From Caballeronia calidae (lineage in GTDB: Bacteria > Pseudomonadota > Gammaproteobacteria > Burkholderiales > Burkholderiaceae), in NCBI RefSeq assembly GCF_900044055.2, contig NZ_FCOX02000007.1:62001-126000 (forward strand): a DNA stretch of 64,000 bases, given 5' to 3'. Within the stretch, counting starts at the first letter, position 1, and each line of letters opens with the position of its first letter. The position numbers and the translations under genes were made by a program. A model generated the notes under the pieces. The model saw nothing but the letters and a program-made list of their open reading frames with translations. It was not told the DNA's origin and ran no database searches. Of this stretch, positions 55,215 through 64,000 are shown piece after piece.

Positions 55215-56561
55215 TCAGGCTTGCGCCGTTGCGCTGGCCAGTTCCTCGAAGCTGACTTCCTTGTCGGTCACCTTGGCCTTGCCCAGGACGAAATCGACGA
55301 CGTTGCTTTCCACGACGTACGCTTCCATCTCGGCGAGGCGCTGCTGGTTCGAATAATACCAGCGGACGACTTCCTTCGGGTCTTCGTAGCTCTTGGCGAA
55401 TTCGTCCACTTCAGCGCGGATCTGCTCGGGCTTCGCCTGCAGTTCGTTGGCCTTCACGAGTTCAGCCAGCACGAGGCCCAGCTTCACGCGGCGCTCGGCC
55501 TGCTCGGCGAACATTTCGGCCGGGATCGGCGCGTCGGCGGCGTTCGGCACGCCGCGCTGCTGCAGGTCCTGGCGAGCCATTTCGACGAGGCGCTGCTGAT
55601 CCTGCTCGATCAGCGCCTTCGGCACGTCCAGCTCGGAAATCTTGAGGAGCGCGTCCATGACCTGGTTCTTCACGATCTGCTGCGTGCGACGCTTCGCTTC
55701 ACGCTCCAGGTTGTCCTTGATCTCGGTGCGCATCTTCGTGAGATCGCCGTCTTCGATGCCGAGCGACTTCGCGAAGTCCGCGTTGATTTCCGGCAGATGC
55801 GGCCACTCGACCTTCTTGATCGTGATCGTGAATTGCGCCGTCTTGCCCGCCACCTCCTTGCCGTGATAGTCCTCGGGGAACTTGAGGTCGAATTCGCGCG
55901 ATTCGCCGGCCTTCAGGCCCGTCGCGGCCTGCTCGAATTCCGGCAGCATGCGGCCTTCACCCAGCACGAACGCGAAGTCCTGTGCGCTGCCGCCTTCGAA
56001 CGCGACGTCGTCGATCTTGCCGACGAAGTCGAGCGTCACGCGGTCGCCTTCCTTGGCCGCGGTTTGCTCGCCGCCGTCGCCGTGCTCGCCGGCTTCGCCG
56101 CGCGCGTGGAAGTGCACGCGCTGCTTGCGCAGGATGTCCAGCGTGCGATCGACTTCGGCTTCGGAGATGGTCGTGACCGTGCGTTCGATTTCAGCGGTCG
56201 CCACATCGCCCAGTTGCACTTCGGGATAGACCTCGAAGGTCGCGTCGAACGCGTACTGGTCTTCCGTGCCTTCCGACTTCGGCGCGAAGCTCGGCTGACC
56301 CGCGACGCGCAGGTTCTCGGCGCGCGTGACGTCGAAGAACTCCTTGCCGACCTTGTCGCTCAGCACTTCGGCCTCGACCTGGCCGCCGTACTGCTGCGTC
56401 ACCATCTTGAGCGGCACCTTGCCCGGGCGGAAACCCGGCATGCGCACGTTCTTGGCCAACTGGCGGATACGCGAATCCACTTCCTTCTGCACGGTGTCTT
56501 TCGGCAGGGAAATCGTCACGCGGCGTTCGAGCTTGCCGAGGTTCTCAACTACGTTAGCCAT
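55215..56561 (-). CDS. tig: Trigger factor chaperone
   Basis: A 448-residue ribosome-associated folding factor. The N-terminal ribosome-binding domain holds the signature [11 protein letters not shown] near 44-54. An FKBP-like PPIase domain covers about 165-250 ([33 protein letters not shown]), preceded by a His/Glu/Gly-rich insert ([13 protein letters not shown]). A helical C-terminal arm follows. The start at 56561 ([10 protein letters not shown]) is fixed by homology; the frame is open 43 residues further. It begins the tig-clpP-clpX-lon block. Confidence 0.96.
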   Translation of the reverse strand: MANVVENLGKLERRVTISLPKDTVQKEVDSRIRQLAKNVRMPGFRPGKVPLKMVTQQYGGQVEAEVLSDKVGKEFFDVTRAENLRVAGQPSFAPKSEGTEDQYAFDATFEVYPEVQLGDVATAEIERTVTTISEAEVDRTLDILRKQRVHFHARGEAGEHGDGGEQTAAKEGDRVTLDFVGKIDDVAFEGGSAQDFAFVLGEGRMLPEFEQAATGLKAGESREFDLKFPEDYHGKEVAGKTAQFTITIKKVEWPHLPEINADFAKSLGIEDGDLTKMRTEIKDNLEREAKRRTQQIVKNQVMDALLKISELDVPKALIEQDQQRLVEMARQDLQQRGVPNAADAPIPAEMFAEQAERRVKLGLVLAELVKANELQAKPEQIRAEVDEFAKSYEDPKEVVRWYYSNQQRLAEMEAYVVESNVVDFVLGKAKVTDKEVSFEELASATAQA

Positions 56562-57086
56562 GGCTGAAATCGTCCTAGAGTAAATCGTAAATTCGGTGTT
56601 CGGTTCTTCCGCGGTTCTTAAGGCGCGGGTCCGGATGCGGGCTCTGCGCGAGCCGGCCGAAATCGACGCCTGGCGCCGGAAGACGCGCAAAACGCGCTTC
56701 GCCGGAGAGCCGGGCCGTCGCCCGACACGGTGTCAGTCAACAGAGCCAAGCATTTTAGCAAACAATTCCGGCCGGTCTGTCCGACGAATTCATCAACACG
56801 GCGTTTCGGGCGGATTTGCCCTGGAACTGCGCGGTTTCCGTGCGGATTTCGGCGTAAGCCCGCGTTTTCCCGACGCCTGCGCGCGCGCACAATTCCCGCT
56901 ATCGGCACGCCGCTATTTTGCGTCGCGCGCCACGCTGCTAAGCTTGCCGGCGCATGTTTCACGCGACGAAGCCGCCGAACGCGCAATCCATTGCCGCAGC
57001 GCATGAAGCGCATGCAGCAAGTGCATAGATAGAGCCTCACCGCGGCTTTTCAATCGCTCCTTCCACACGAGAACATTCGAGACACC
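56562..57086. other. 525-base divergent intergenic region between tig and glycerate kinase
   Basis: No credible gene is seen; several short open frames lack ribosome binding sites and family similarity. It holds the tig leader (about 180 bases if the -10 at 56752 is used) and the unlocated promoter of the kinase gene. Confidence 0.55.
56752..56760 (-). promoter_or_regulatory. Candidate extended -10 promoter of tig
   Basis: TGCTAAAAT on the minus strand combines a TGN extension with a five-of-six -10 box. The -35 region is weak, as expected for an extended -10 promoter. Confidence 0.4.
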
Positions 57087-58235
57087 ATGCCTAACGCTAC
57101 GTCTGCTGCTCCAGTAGTTGTCATCGCTCCCGATTCCTTCAAGGGCTCGCTTTCCGCGGAAGGCGTCGCGAACGCCATCGCGGAAGGCATCAGGCGCGCG
57201 CGGCCGGACGCCGATATCCGCATCCGCCCGATGGCCGACGGCGGCGAAGGCACGCTCGACGCGATGCTCTCGGCGGGCGGCGAGCGGCGCATGCTCAACG
57301 TGCGCGGCGCGGCCGCCGCGCGCCGGGATGCCGCGACGGGCCTGCTCGCCGATGGCGGCGCGATCATCGAGACGGCGGAAGTCGTCGGCATCACGGATCC
57401 GGACGGCATGGCCGTACCCGTCACCGAACGCAGCACGCTCGGCATGGGCGAGGCGATTCGCGCGCTGCTCGACTCGGGCGCGCGCACGTTCTACGTCGCG
57501 CTCGGCGGCAGCAGCACGAACGACGGCGGCGCGGGTCTGCTCGTCGGCCTCGGGCTGAAGCTGTTCGATGCTAACGGCAAGGAGCTCGAGCCGGTGCCGT
57601 CGGCGCTGGCGCGGATCGCGCGCATCGATGCGTCGGGGCTCGACCCGCGCGTGAAGGACGCGGAGTTCGTCGGCATGTCCGATGTCGATAATCCGCTCAC
57701 GGGCGACCACGGCGCGACCGCGATCTTCGGTCCGCAAAAAGGCGTGACGCCGGAGCAGGTGGCGACGCTCGACGCCGTGCTCGCCCATTTCGCCGATGTG
57801 CTCGAACCCGCGATGGGCGTGGTCAAGCGCAACGAGCCCGGCGCCGGCGCGGCGGGCGGACTCGGCTTCGCGCTGCACATGCTCGGCGCGCGCTTCGAGA
57901 CGGGCGCGGAAGTGGTCGCGCGCGAGATCGGGCTCGACGCTGCGCTCGAAGGCGCGAACTGGCTCATCACGGGCGAAGGCCGCTCGGACGTGCAGACGCT
58001 GCACGGCAAGGCGCCCTTCATCGCCTGCAAGCACGCGCGCGATGCGGGCGTGCCGGCGTCGCTGCTGTCGGGCGCCGTCGATTCGGCCGCGCTGCCGCGC
58101 CTCTCCGAGTACTTCAGCGGCTGCTTTTCGCCCGCCCCCGGCCCGATCACGCTGGACGTCGCGATCCGTGATGCCGCGCGGCTGCTCGCGAACGAAGCCG
58201 AGCAGCTCACGCGCCTGAAGTTCGGCTCGAAGTAA
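57087..58235 (+). CDS. Glycerate kinase (GarK/GlxK family)
   Basis: A 382-residue kinase of the class II glycerate kinase family that phosphorylates D-glycerate, usually to 2-phosphoglycerate, linking glyoxylate/glycerate use to glycolysis. Landmarks: IAPDSFKGSLSAEGVANAI near 13-31, RPMADGGEGTLDA near 47-59, the glycine loop VALGGSSTNDGGAGLL near 137-152, and NWLITGEGRSDVQTLHGKAP near 291-310. Length is typical. The ribosome binding site is weak (CGAGAC). The gene stands alone and is followed 25 bases later by the convergent PepSY gene. Confidence 0.93.
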   Translation: MPNATSAAPVVVIAPDSFKGSLSAEGVANAIAEGIRRARPDADIRIRPMADGGEGTLDAMLSAGGERRMLNVRGAAAARRDAATGLLADGGAIIETAEVVGITDPDGMAVPVTERSTLGMGEAIRALLDSGARTFYVALGGSSTNDGGAGLLVGLGLKLFDANGKELEPVPSALARIARIDASGLDPRVKDAEFVGMSDVDNPLTGDHGATAIFGPQKGVTPEQVATLDAVLAHFADVLEPAMGVVKRNEPGAGAAGGLGFALHMLGARFETGAEVVAREIGLDAALEGANWLITGEGRSDVQTLHGKAPFIACKHARDAGVPASLLSGAVDSAALPRLSEYFSGCFSPAPGPITLDVAIRDAARLLANEAEQLTRLKFGSK

Positions 58236-58260
58236 TTCCGGGACGATGCGCGCGGGTGCC

Positions 58261-59700
58261 TCAGGCGGCCGCGCGCTTACCGCCGAACGCGAGCCGGTCG
58301 AGGCACCAGACGGCGAGCATCGTCGCGCCCATCAACGGGAAAATCACGCCGAGGAAGGTCAGGCCGCCGCGCCACGCGCGCATCGGCGGACGCTTGACCG
58401 GGCGTGCCGGCGCGCCGAGTTCGCGCGAGGGCCGGCGCTTCATCCACATGATGAAGCCCGTCACCGACAGCGCCGCGAGCCCGAGCGAGATCGCCGAGCA
58501 GACGATCTGGTTCGCGAGCCCGAAGTAGCGCCCCATGTGCAGCGACGTGCCATACGAGATCCATTGCGCGACGCGTCCGTAGCTCGCGTAGTCGATATCG
58601 GAAAGCACGCGGCCGCTGTACTGATCGATGTGCAGCGTGCGTTCGGCGCGCGGATCGGCGGGGAAATACGACACGGTGTAGACGCCCGTCGGCTTGATGG
58701 GAAGCGCGATGCCGTAGTCATCGGCAACGCCGTGCTGTGCCGCCAGCGCGACGACATCGTCGATCGACACGCGCGCGGCCGATGCCGACGCATTCGCGCC
58801 GTCCGGCACCGTCGTCGCGCCGACGGCCCACGGCGTCTGATGCAGCGGCAGATCGTCCATCTTCATGTGCATGCCGTGCATCGCGTGTTCATCCGCGTCT
58901 TTCGACGCAGCGCCGAGTGCCGTCGAATGCACATGCGCCTCGCCCCACGCGCCCTTCGGATAACCAAGCGACGCCGATGTCGCCAGCGCCTTGAACTGCT
59001 TGCCCCACGATCCCGACCACGGCAGCCCGGAGAGCACGAAGAAGAGCGCGCCGATGGCGAGCCAGATGCCGCCGACCGCATGCAGATCGCGCCACCACGC
59101 GCGCCCTTGCAGCGACAGACGCGGCAGCCACACCCCGCCCTGTCTCGCGTTCGCGCGATTCGGCCACCACAGCGCGACGCCCGTGCCGATCATCACGAGC
59201 GTCCAGCAGCCCGCGAGTTCCATCAGCAGCTCGCCGGTCTTGCCGAGCATCAGCCCGCGATGCAGATTGCGGATCTGCTTCATCAGCCGATGTTCGACGG
59301 AGAGCGTGCCGAGCACGGCGCCATCGTAGGGATTCACGTAGACGCTCTCGCTCTCGCCCGAAGGCAGCCGAAACACGAACTCCGCGCTGCGCGTGCGATC
59401 GGTTTCGATTTGCGCGAGCGTCGGCACGGCGCCGCGCGGCTCGCTCGCGGCGGCCTTCGCGAGCAGCACGTCGCGTGGAAGTTGCGGGCCGTGCGTATCC
59501 GCGACGATCATCCTGTCGCGATACAGCAGCGGCTCGATCTGCGGTTGAAAGCAGTAGATCGTGCCCGTGATGGCGAGCACGATGAGGAGCGGCATCACGA
59601 AGAGGCCCGCATAGAAATGCCAGCGCCAGAGCGTGCGACGATGCGCGATGACCTCCGCGTTCGACGTTGCCGCTGCCGTGTTCGAGTTGGGTGCAAGCAT
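58261..59700 (-). CDS. PepSY-associated transmembrane protein
   Basis: A 479-residue inner-membrane protein of the PepSY_TM (PiuB-like) family. Four membrane segments are seen: about 34-55 after RRTLWRWHFYAGLFVMPLL, about 155-180, about 215-235, and near the C-terminus. PepSY-like extracytoplasmic regions lie between. Histidines in HFYAG, LHRGL and DLHAVGGIWL could bind heme. Such proteins next to TonB receptors are proposed to reduce iron-siderophores, but the metal here is not known. It begins 40 bases after the receptor gene and is cotranscribed. Confidence 0.87.
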   Translation of the reverse strand: MLAPNSNTAAATSNAEVIAHRRTLWRWHFYAGLFVMPLLIVLAITGTIYCFQPQIEPLLYRDRMIVADTHGPQLPRDVLLAKAAASEPRGAVPTLAQIETDRTRSAEFVFRLPSGESESVYVNPYDGAVLGTLSVEHRLMKQIRNLHRGLMLGKTGELLMELAGCWTLVMIGTGVALWWPNRANARQGGVWLPRLSLQGRAWWRDLHAVGGIWLAIGALFFVLSGLPWSGSWGKQFKALATSASLGYPKGAWGEAHVHSTALGAASKDADEHAMHGMHMKMDDLPLHQTPWAVGATTVPDGANASASAARVSIDDVVALAAQHGVADDYGIALPIKPTGVYTVSYFPADPRAERTLHIDQYSGRVLSDIDYASYGRVAQWISYGTSLHMGRYFGLANQIVCSAISLGLAALSVTGFIMWMKRRPSRELGAPARPVKRPPMRAWRGGLTFLGVIFPLMGATMLAVWCLDRLAFGGKRAAA

Positions 59701-59740
59701 GGCGATTCTCGTTGAATGTGTGCGTGTCAGTTGAAGAGCA

Positions 59741-62113
59741 TCAGATGCCGATGCGCCCTTCGAGATAGAACGTGCGCCCCGCGTACGGATGGAACACGTA
59801 GTAGCGCTTGTCGAACAGGTTGTCGACGCCGACGCCCAGTTCCGTGCGCTTCGTCGGCTTCCAGGTGAACTTCGCGTCGACGACCGCGTAGGTGCTCGTG
59901 CCGCCGTACGTGTCCGGGTTCACGTCGGTGTTGGTGAGCGTGTTGTATTGCCGGCCCGAGTAACGGACCGCGAGCGTCGTGGCCGTATTCCCGGGCGTGT
60001 GATAGGTCGCGGCCACATTCGCGCGCCACAACGGAATGCGATAGAAGTACTTCCCCACCGACGCCGGATTGTTGCTGTTCGCGAGAATCTTCGATTGCGT
60101 GTACGCGGCATTCGCGATCAGATCGAGACCGCGCACGAGCACGTCCTGTCCTTCGTAAGCGAACTCGACGCCGCGCGAGCGCACCTTGTCGATGTTCTGG
60201 AAGTTCGTGACGTTGGGAATGACCGTCGTGTTGGTCTGGCTGAAGATCGTGTTCTTCACGTCGTCCTGAAAGAGCGTGAAGCGATACAGGCCGTTGCCGC
60301 GCACCCATTCGGCCGTGAGTTCCTTCGAGAGGTCGTCTTCGGGCTTCAGGTTCGGATTGTTGTTGACGATCGAGATGCCGTTGATCTGTCCTTGAAACAA
60401 CTCGCCGACGGTCGGAAACCGGTACGCCCGCCCGATCGATGCGCGCAGCGTCAGATCCTGCGTGACGTCGAACGACAGCGATGCTTTCGGCGACCAGTGA
60501 CTCTCGCTCGCGTCCGCATACCCGAGCGCGGTCGAACCGACCGCGCGCGTGCCGTCGTACGCGTTCCAGTTCTCGTAGCGCGCGCCGTACGTGAACGCCC
60601 AGCGCGGCAGAAAGCGCCACGCGTCCTGCGCGTAGACCGCCTGCGTGCGCGTGCGTCCGCCGAACGAATTGGCGAAGGACACGCCGGGGCCGTCGCGCCA
60701 CGCATCCGTGTTCGACGTCACGTTGTCGAGGAAATAGTTGTCGTAGTGATAGCCGAACGACAGCGCGTGCGCGGCGAGACCCGAACGCGCGGTCGGCGTC
60801 CAGCTCGTGCGCACATCGAGCGATTTCCATCCCGAGCCGCTGCCGTCGGTGAGCGTGCCGGGGCCGTCGCCGGGCACGCCGGAACTCGCTGTGCGCGCGA
60901 AGCTCTGCGTGATGTCGAAGTACGACGCGATCGCTTCCGCGTTCCAGCCCGTGTCGTTGTGCGTGCGCAGCGACAGGCCGTAGAGGAAGTTCTCGCTCGA
61001 TCCCATGCTCGGCGCGAACGTCGCCGCCGGAATGGTGTACTCGAATCCGCCGATATTCACGCGCCCGCTATACACCGGATTGCCGGCCGCGTCGCGCAGG
61101 AAGGTCTGCGTGTCGCTGTTGTACTTCTGATGCCAGTAGCCGAGCGTGAAACCCGCCTGCAGCGTGTCCGTCAGGTCGTACGCGAGCTTCACGCGCAACT
61201 GGTCCTGAAACGTGCGCTCGATGCCCTCGCTCGACGTGCCGAGCACCGCGGTGCGCGCATTGAATTGATCGTTGTAGAAGGTCGCGCCGGTGACGGGCTT
61301 GTCGGCGGCGTTCGCGGGCGTCTTCGATTGCGGGAGCGTCGCGAATTGCAGCGGCTGCCCCGTGTTCTCGAGATGATCGACCCCGATCAGAAACGACAGC
61401 TTGCCGATGCGATCGCCGACGGTCGCCGTCGTGTTCGTGCCGTTGAAGTTGCGGTTCACGCCGAAGAGATCGAAGTGCTGCGTGAAGCCCTGCACTTTCG
61501 CGTCGGCCTCGAACTTCGTCGGCATGCGTGTCGTGATCGCGACCGTCGCGCCGATCGAGTTGCCCGGGTAGAGCGCCGAATACGGACCGTAGATGACGTC
61601 GGTGCGCTCGATGTCGTCGGCGAAGACCATCGACCAGCGCGGCGCGAACGTCCAGGTGTTGCCGAGGAAGTTGCTGAGCAACAGGCCGTCCGCATAGACG
61701 AGGCCGCGCGCCGTCTGCGAATTGCTCGTGCCGCGCACGGCGATCGTCGCGTTCGGGTCGCCGATGAAGCGCTTTCGCACCGCCATGTTCGGCGCGTACT
61801 TGAGCACGTCTTCGGGCGTCGTCACGTTCCAGTACTGGAACTGGTCGGCGGTGACGGTATTGACGCTCGCGGGCAGATTCGGATCGAGCGACGACGCGCG
61901 CGGCGCCGCCTGCGCCGTGACGACGACCGGCGCGAGCGCGGCATCGGCCGGATCGGCGGACGTGCTGTTTTCGGCTTGCGCCGATGTAGAGACGGGAGCA
62001 GCAGCAGCGGACAAGGCCGCATGCGCCATCAGCGATAGCGGCAGCCAGGCGCGCGCATGCGCCATGGCACGGCGGCGCGAACGCCGTCGCGCTCGCGTTG
62101 TGAGCGTGAACAT
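59741..62113 (-). CDS. TonB-dependent outer-membrane receptor
   Basis: A 790-residue receptor. A long signal peptide precedes a linker and a TonB-box-like APVVVTAQA near 50-58. The plug domain is at about 70-185 (PEDVLKYAPNMAVRKRF, VFADDIERTDVIYGP). The 22-strand barrel ends in the aromatic-rich YVFHPYAGRTFYLEGRIGI, closing in a non-aromatic residue, which is unusual for an outer-membrane signal. The ligand is not evident; no iron- or cobalamin-control element is seen upstream. The ATG has AGGA seven bases upstream. It lies between a His/Cys-rich DUF2946 gene and a PepSY gene, which suggests metal uptake. Confidence 0.92.
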   Translation of the reverse strand: MFTLTTRARRRSRRRAMAHARAWLPLSLMAHAALSAAAAPVSTSAQAENSTSADPADAALAPVVVTAQAAPRASSLDPNLPASVNTVTADQFQYWNVTTPEDVLKYAPNMAVRKRFIGDPNATIAVRGTSNSQTARGLVYADGLLLSNFLGNTWTFAPRWSMVFADDIERTDVIYGPYSALYPGNSIGATVAITTRMPTKFEADAKVQGFTQHFDLFGVNRNFNGTNTTATVGDRIGKLSFLIGVDHLENTGQPLQFATLPQSKTPANAADKPVTGATFYNDQFNARTAVLGTSSEGIERTFQDQLRVKLAYDLTDTLQAGFTLGYWHQKYNSDTQTFLRDAAGNPVYSGRVNIGGFEYTIPAATFAPSMGSSENFLYGLSLRTHNDTGWNAEAIASYFDITQSFARTASSGVPGDGPGTLTDGSGSGWKSLDVRTSWTPTARSGLAAHALSFGYHYDNYFLDNVTSNTDAWRDGPGVSFANSFGGRTRTQAVYAQDAWRFLPRWAFTYGARYENWNAYDGTRAVGSTALGYADASESHWSPKASLSFDVTQDLTLRASIGRAYRFPTVGELFQGQINGISIVNNNPNLKPEDDLSKELTAEWVRGNGLYRFTLFQDDVKNTIFSQTNTTVIPNVTNFQNIDKVRSRGVEFAYEGQDVLVRGLDLIANAAYTQSKILANSNNPASVGKYFYRIPLWRANVAATYHTPGNTATTLAVRYSGRQYNTLTNTDVNPDTYGGTSTYAVVDAKFTWKPTKRTELGVGVDNLFDKRYYVFHPYAGRTFYLEGRIGI

Positions 62114-62202
62114 CGTGAATTCCTGAAAGATGACGGACGACCGCGCGCACCGTCGCGCTCATGCGCGCGGTGAACGTCGAAGCGATCGGACGATGGACGG
62201 TT

Positions 62203-62613
62203 TCAGGAAAGGACGGGAGGCGCGCGCGGGCTCGCGGCGTTGAAGGACTTGGAAACGACGCTGTCGATATCCGCGAAGGCCGGGACACGCGTGACGCGCT
62301 CGATGCGCGCGATGTCATGCGCGATGTCCGTGGCGATCGGCAGATGGTGCGCGAGGAGTCCGCAGTACGAGCAGGCGTCGAAATGACTCGCGGCGTCGTG
62401 ATGGCCGGTGTGTCCGGTGTCCTCCTGCACGACGGCGTGATGCCCTTCGTGCGCATCGGCCGCAGTCGTGTCGACGGCGCACAGGATCGCTTGCGGATCG
62501 TTCGCGGCATTGCGCGCGGCGAGCGTCTGACTGATGACCGGCGCAACAATGGCGAGCCACATGGCGGCGATGCCGAGCCATGCGACGAAGCGATTGCGCG
62601 CGTTGCGAGTCAT
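62203..62613 (-). CDS. DUF2946-type His/Cys-rich membrane protein
   Basis: A 136-residue protein. An N-terminal membrane segment or uncleaved signal is at about 10-31 (FVAWLGIAAMWLAIVAPVI). The rest holds many histidines (EGHHAVVQEDTGHTGHHD) and a CSYCGLLAHH motif near 90-99, a likely metal site, which fits the DUF2946 family. Members are often seen next to copper- or iron-linked TonB receptors, but no function is proven. ATG 62613 is chosen because the upstream frame lacks any family similarity. It heads the leftward operon with the receptor and PepSY genes, behind a promoter at 62651-62679. Confidence 0.82.
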   Translation of the reverse strand: MTRNARNRFVAWLGIAAMWLAIVAPVISQTLAARNAANDPQAILCAVDTTAADAHEGHHAVVQEDTGHTGHHDAASHFDACSYCGLLAHHLPIATDIAHDIARIERVTRVPAFADIDSVVSKSFNAASPRAPPVLS

Positions 62614-62650
62614 GAGGGACAGTGCGTGACGAAGCGGAGGATGGAACGGA

Positions 62651-62679
62651 ATTGTAGGCAGGCCCGGAAGATGCCGCAA
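62651..62679 (-). promoter_or_regulatory. Promoter of the DUF2946-TonB-PepSY operon
   Basis: On the minus strand TTGCGG (62679-62674), a 17-base spacer and TACAAT (62656-62651). The -10 matches five of six bases. No Fur box was recognised. Confidence 0.45.
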
Positions 62680-62765
62680 TCTCGCGGTGCGTAATGGTCG
62701 GCATCGGAAATCTGACGCGCATGATGTGTCTTGCTCGCCATGCTCCGGGCATCGACGCAATTTCG

Positions 62766-62794
62766 CAGACATTGCCAGACGGATCGGTTAGAAT
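62766..62794 (+). promoter_or_regulatory. Promoter of tRNA-Leu
   Basis: CAGACA (62766-62771), a 17-base spacer and TAGAAT (62789-62794), about 50 bases upstream of the mature tRNA 5' end. Confidence 0.5.
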
Positions 62795-62846
62795 CTTTGG
62801 CTCCGCACATTGGACCGGTGCCGGACACGGCCGCACACGCCGTGCT

Positions 62847-62933
62847 GCGAGGATGGCGAAATTGGTAGACGCACCAGGTTTAGGTCCTGACGCCCGCAAG
62901 GGTGTGGGGGTTCGAGTCCCCCTCCTCGCACCA
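62847..62933 (+). tRNA. tRNA-Leu (TAG)
   Basis: An 87-base class II tRNA with a long variable arm (CCC-GCAA-GGG), acceptor GCGAGGA/TCCTCGC, encoded CCA, T loop TTCGAGT and anticodon loop TTTAGGT (TAG). The outermost anticodon-stem pair is C-A. Confidence 0.96.
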
Positions 62934-62937
62934 CATC

Positions 62938-62971
62938 AAACCCCTTTCATCGGCAAAGGGGTTTTTTGTTT
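62938..62971 (+). terminator. Intrinsic terminator of tRNA-Leu
   Basis: A stem AAACCCCTTT/AAAGGGGTTT with a short loop, followed by TTTTTTGTTT, four bases after the tRNA. Confidence 0.9.
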
Positions 62972-63179
62972 CTGCGGCTCGATCGTTGCGTGCTCGATGT
63001 CGATGTCGTCCGATTCGAACATCGTGATTTCGCAAGCTCAGGCGTCGGTCAGCGAAGCCGCGCCCCGCCGGATAAAATGAGCGGCCACGCGCCTGGCGCA
63101 CGCGCAACGCGCAGACGCAAGACAAGAACAGGCAAGACCGGCCGCGACGCCCATCCTTCGAACCCCACAAGCTCCGTTC

Positions 63180-64000
63180 GTGAACTTCGACGACTATTGC
63201 CAACAAAAGGCCGCCCCCGATGGCTCCGGCACGTACTACGCGCTGCGGCGCGCACCCGCCGCGAGCCAGCCGCTTCTGACCGCGCTCTACGCGCTCTATC
63301 GCGAGCTCGAAGAGACGGTGAAGGAAACCAGCGATCCGACCATCGGCCGCACCAAGCACGCGTGGTGGCAAGGCGAGCTCGGCCGGCTCGATGGCGGCGA
63401 GCCCACGCATCCGGTGACGAAGGCATTGAAGGCGCATGCCGGCGACGCCGCGCATCCCGTGCTCGACGATGCCGGACGTGCATCGCTCGCGGCGCTCGTC
63501 GATGGCTTCGGCATGGATCTGGATCAGGCGCGCTATCTCGACTGGCCCGGCTTCAGGCGCTACCTCGATCAGACCGGCGGCGCGTTCGCGACGGCCATCG
63601 CGCGGGCGAGCGCACGCGATCCGCAGCAGGCCGCCGCATGGGCCGCGCCGCTCGGCTCGGCGCTGTTGCTGGCCGAGCGCGTCCAGGAGATCGGCGATGA
63701 CGCGCGCAATGGCCGCATCTACATTCCCATCGACGAGTTGCAGCGCTTCAGCGTGACGGCCGCGGATATCATCAATCGCAAGTACAGCGATGCATTCGCG
63801 GATCTCATGCGCTTTCAGACCGGCCGCGCGCGTCAGGCGCTCGGCGATGCGCTCGCGGCCATGCCCGCTTCGGAACGCGCGACGCAACGCGTGCTGCGCG
63901 CGCAGGCCGCGCTGTCGCTCGCGCGGTTCGACGAAATCGAACGGGAAAACTTTCAGGTGCTGCATCAACGCATCTCGCTCACGCCGATCCGCAAGCTGTG
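63180..64000 (+). CDS. Squalene/phytoene synthase-fold protein, 5' part (runs off the window)
   Basis: Open from a GTG at 63180 to the window end, at least 273 residues; there is no nearby ATG. The protein (VNFDDYCQQKAAPDGSG, read with Met) matches the trans-isoprenyl (head-to-head) synthase fold: TYYALRRAPAASQPLLTALYALYRE, then YLDQTGGAFATAIAR, and GDDARNGRIYIPIDEL. In true squalene or phytoene synthases two Asp-rich motifs bind magnesium. Here the first reads ELEETVKETSD (residues 42-52) and the second QEIGDDARNGR, so the first is degenerate. It may be a non-canonical or non-catalytic member, like complex-I assembly relatives; that is inference. It follows tRNA-Leu. Confidence 0.85.
   Translation, partial: MNFDDYCQQKAAPDGSGTYYALRRAPAASQPLLTALYALYRELEETVKETSDPTIGRTKHAWWQGELGRLDGGEPTHPVTKALKAHAGDAAHPVLDDAGRASLAALVDGFGMDLDQARYLDWPGFRRYLDQTGGAFATAIARASARDPQQAAAWAAPLGSALLLAERVQEIGDDARNGRIYIPIDELQRFSVTAADIINRKYSDAFADLMRFQTGRARQALGDALAAMPASERATQRVLRAQAALSLARFDEIERENFQVLHQRISLTPIRKL

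Noticed and set aside
57000..57086. Small plus-strand frames upstream of glycerate kinase.
   Set aside because: Arg-rich short frames without ribosome binding site or domain; more likely leader sequence.
62114..62202. Cobalamin riboswitch or Fur box before the TonB receptor.
   Set aside because: The 89-base gap is too short for a B12 riboswitch and shows no B12-box-like or Fur-like sequence.

Overview
The window looks like a chromosomal stretch of a high-GC betaproteobacterium of the Burkholderia sensu lato group (Paraburkholderia/Caballeronia-like). This rests on the tig-clpP-clpX-lon-hupB-ppiD block, the mltG-tmk-holB-tatD block, the very GC-rich third codon positions and the protein sequences. 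The exact genus cannot be settled from the window. Most of it is conserved core genome. I see no insertion sequence, prophage, CRISPR array, integron or replication origin.

Layout. 1-5.3 kb: a leftward sugar ABC importer operon (rbsB-, rbsA- and rbsC-like genes, then a LacI-type regulator) with a readable promoter and a possible operator over its start. 5.3-8 kb: small envelope or unknown proteins, including a triple-repeat PsiF protein and a SYLF lipoprotein. 8-12.1 kb: glycosyltransferase, trehalose-6-phosphate synthase (otsA) and an MscS channel, a plausible osmotic-stress neighbourhood. 12.3-17.6 kb: a Rap1a/Tai-type protein, an exported ankyrin protein, then the mltG-tmk-holB-GNAT-tatD run. 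17.7-19.5 kb: ygfZ and an NRDE protein, rightward.

19.7-29.3 kb: a leftward lipid/acyl-CoA catabolism cluster (acyl-CoA ligase; then fadJ-like enzyme, nicotinamidase, thiolase, Dabb protein, PaaI thioesterase, CurA-like reductase, SDR, alpha/beta hydrolase). The ligase is separated from the rest by a terminator and the rest has its own promoter. 29.4-33.3 kb: selO, msrB, yciB, bolA and a parvulin, rightward. 33.3-40.1 kb: a GH20 chitobiase lipoprotein without the usual C-terminal domain, and purL. 40.5-45.3 kb: FAD oxidoreductase, NAD(P)HX repair enzyme and pgi.

45.4-47.2 kb: an orphan YbbA/LolD-type ATPase and tesA, divergent with overlapping start codons, and a small lipoprotein. 47.3-56.6 kb: the proteostasis block, with tRNA-Val and tRNA-Asp between hupB and ppiD. 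57-64 kb: glycerate kinase; a leftward DUF2946-TonB receptor-PepSY metal-uptake-like operon; tRNA-Leu; and the 5' part of a squalene/phytoene-synthase-fold gene with unusual aspartate motifs.

I found no convincing large novel system. The items most worth a second look are the divergent squalene-synthase-fold protein, the DUF2946/TonB/PepSY operon, the triple PsiF repeat, the overlapping ybbA/tesA starts, the nicotinamidase inside the beta-oxidation operon and the orphan Rap1a/Tai protein.
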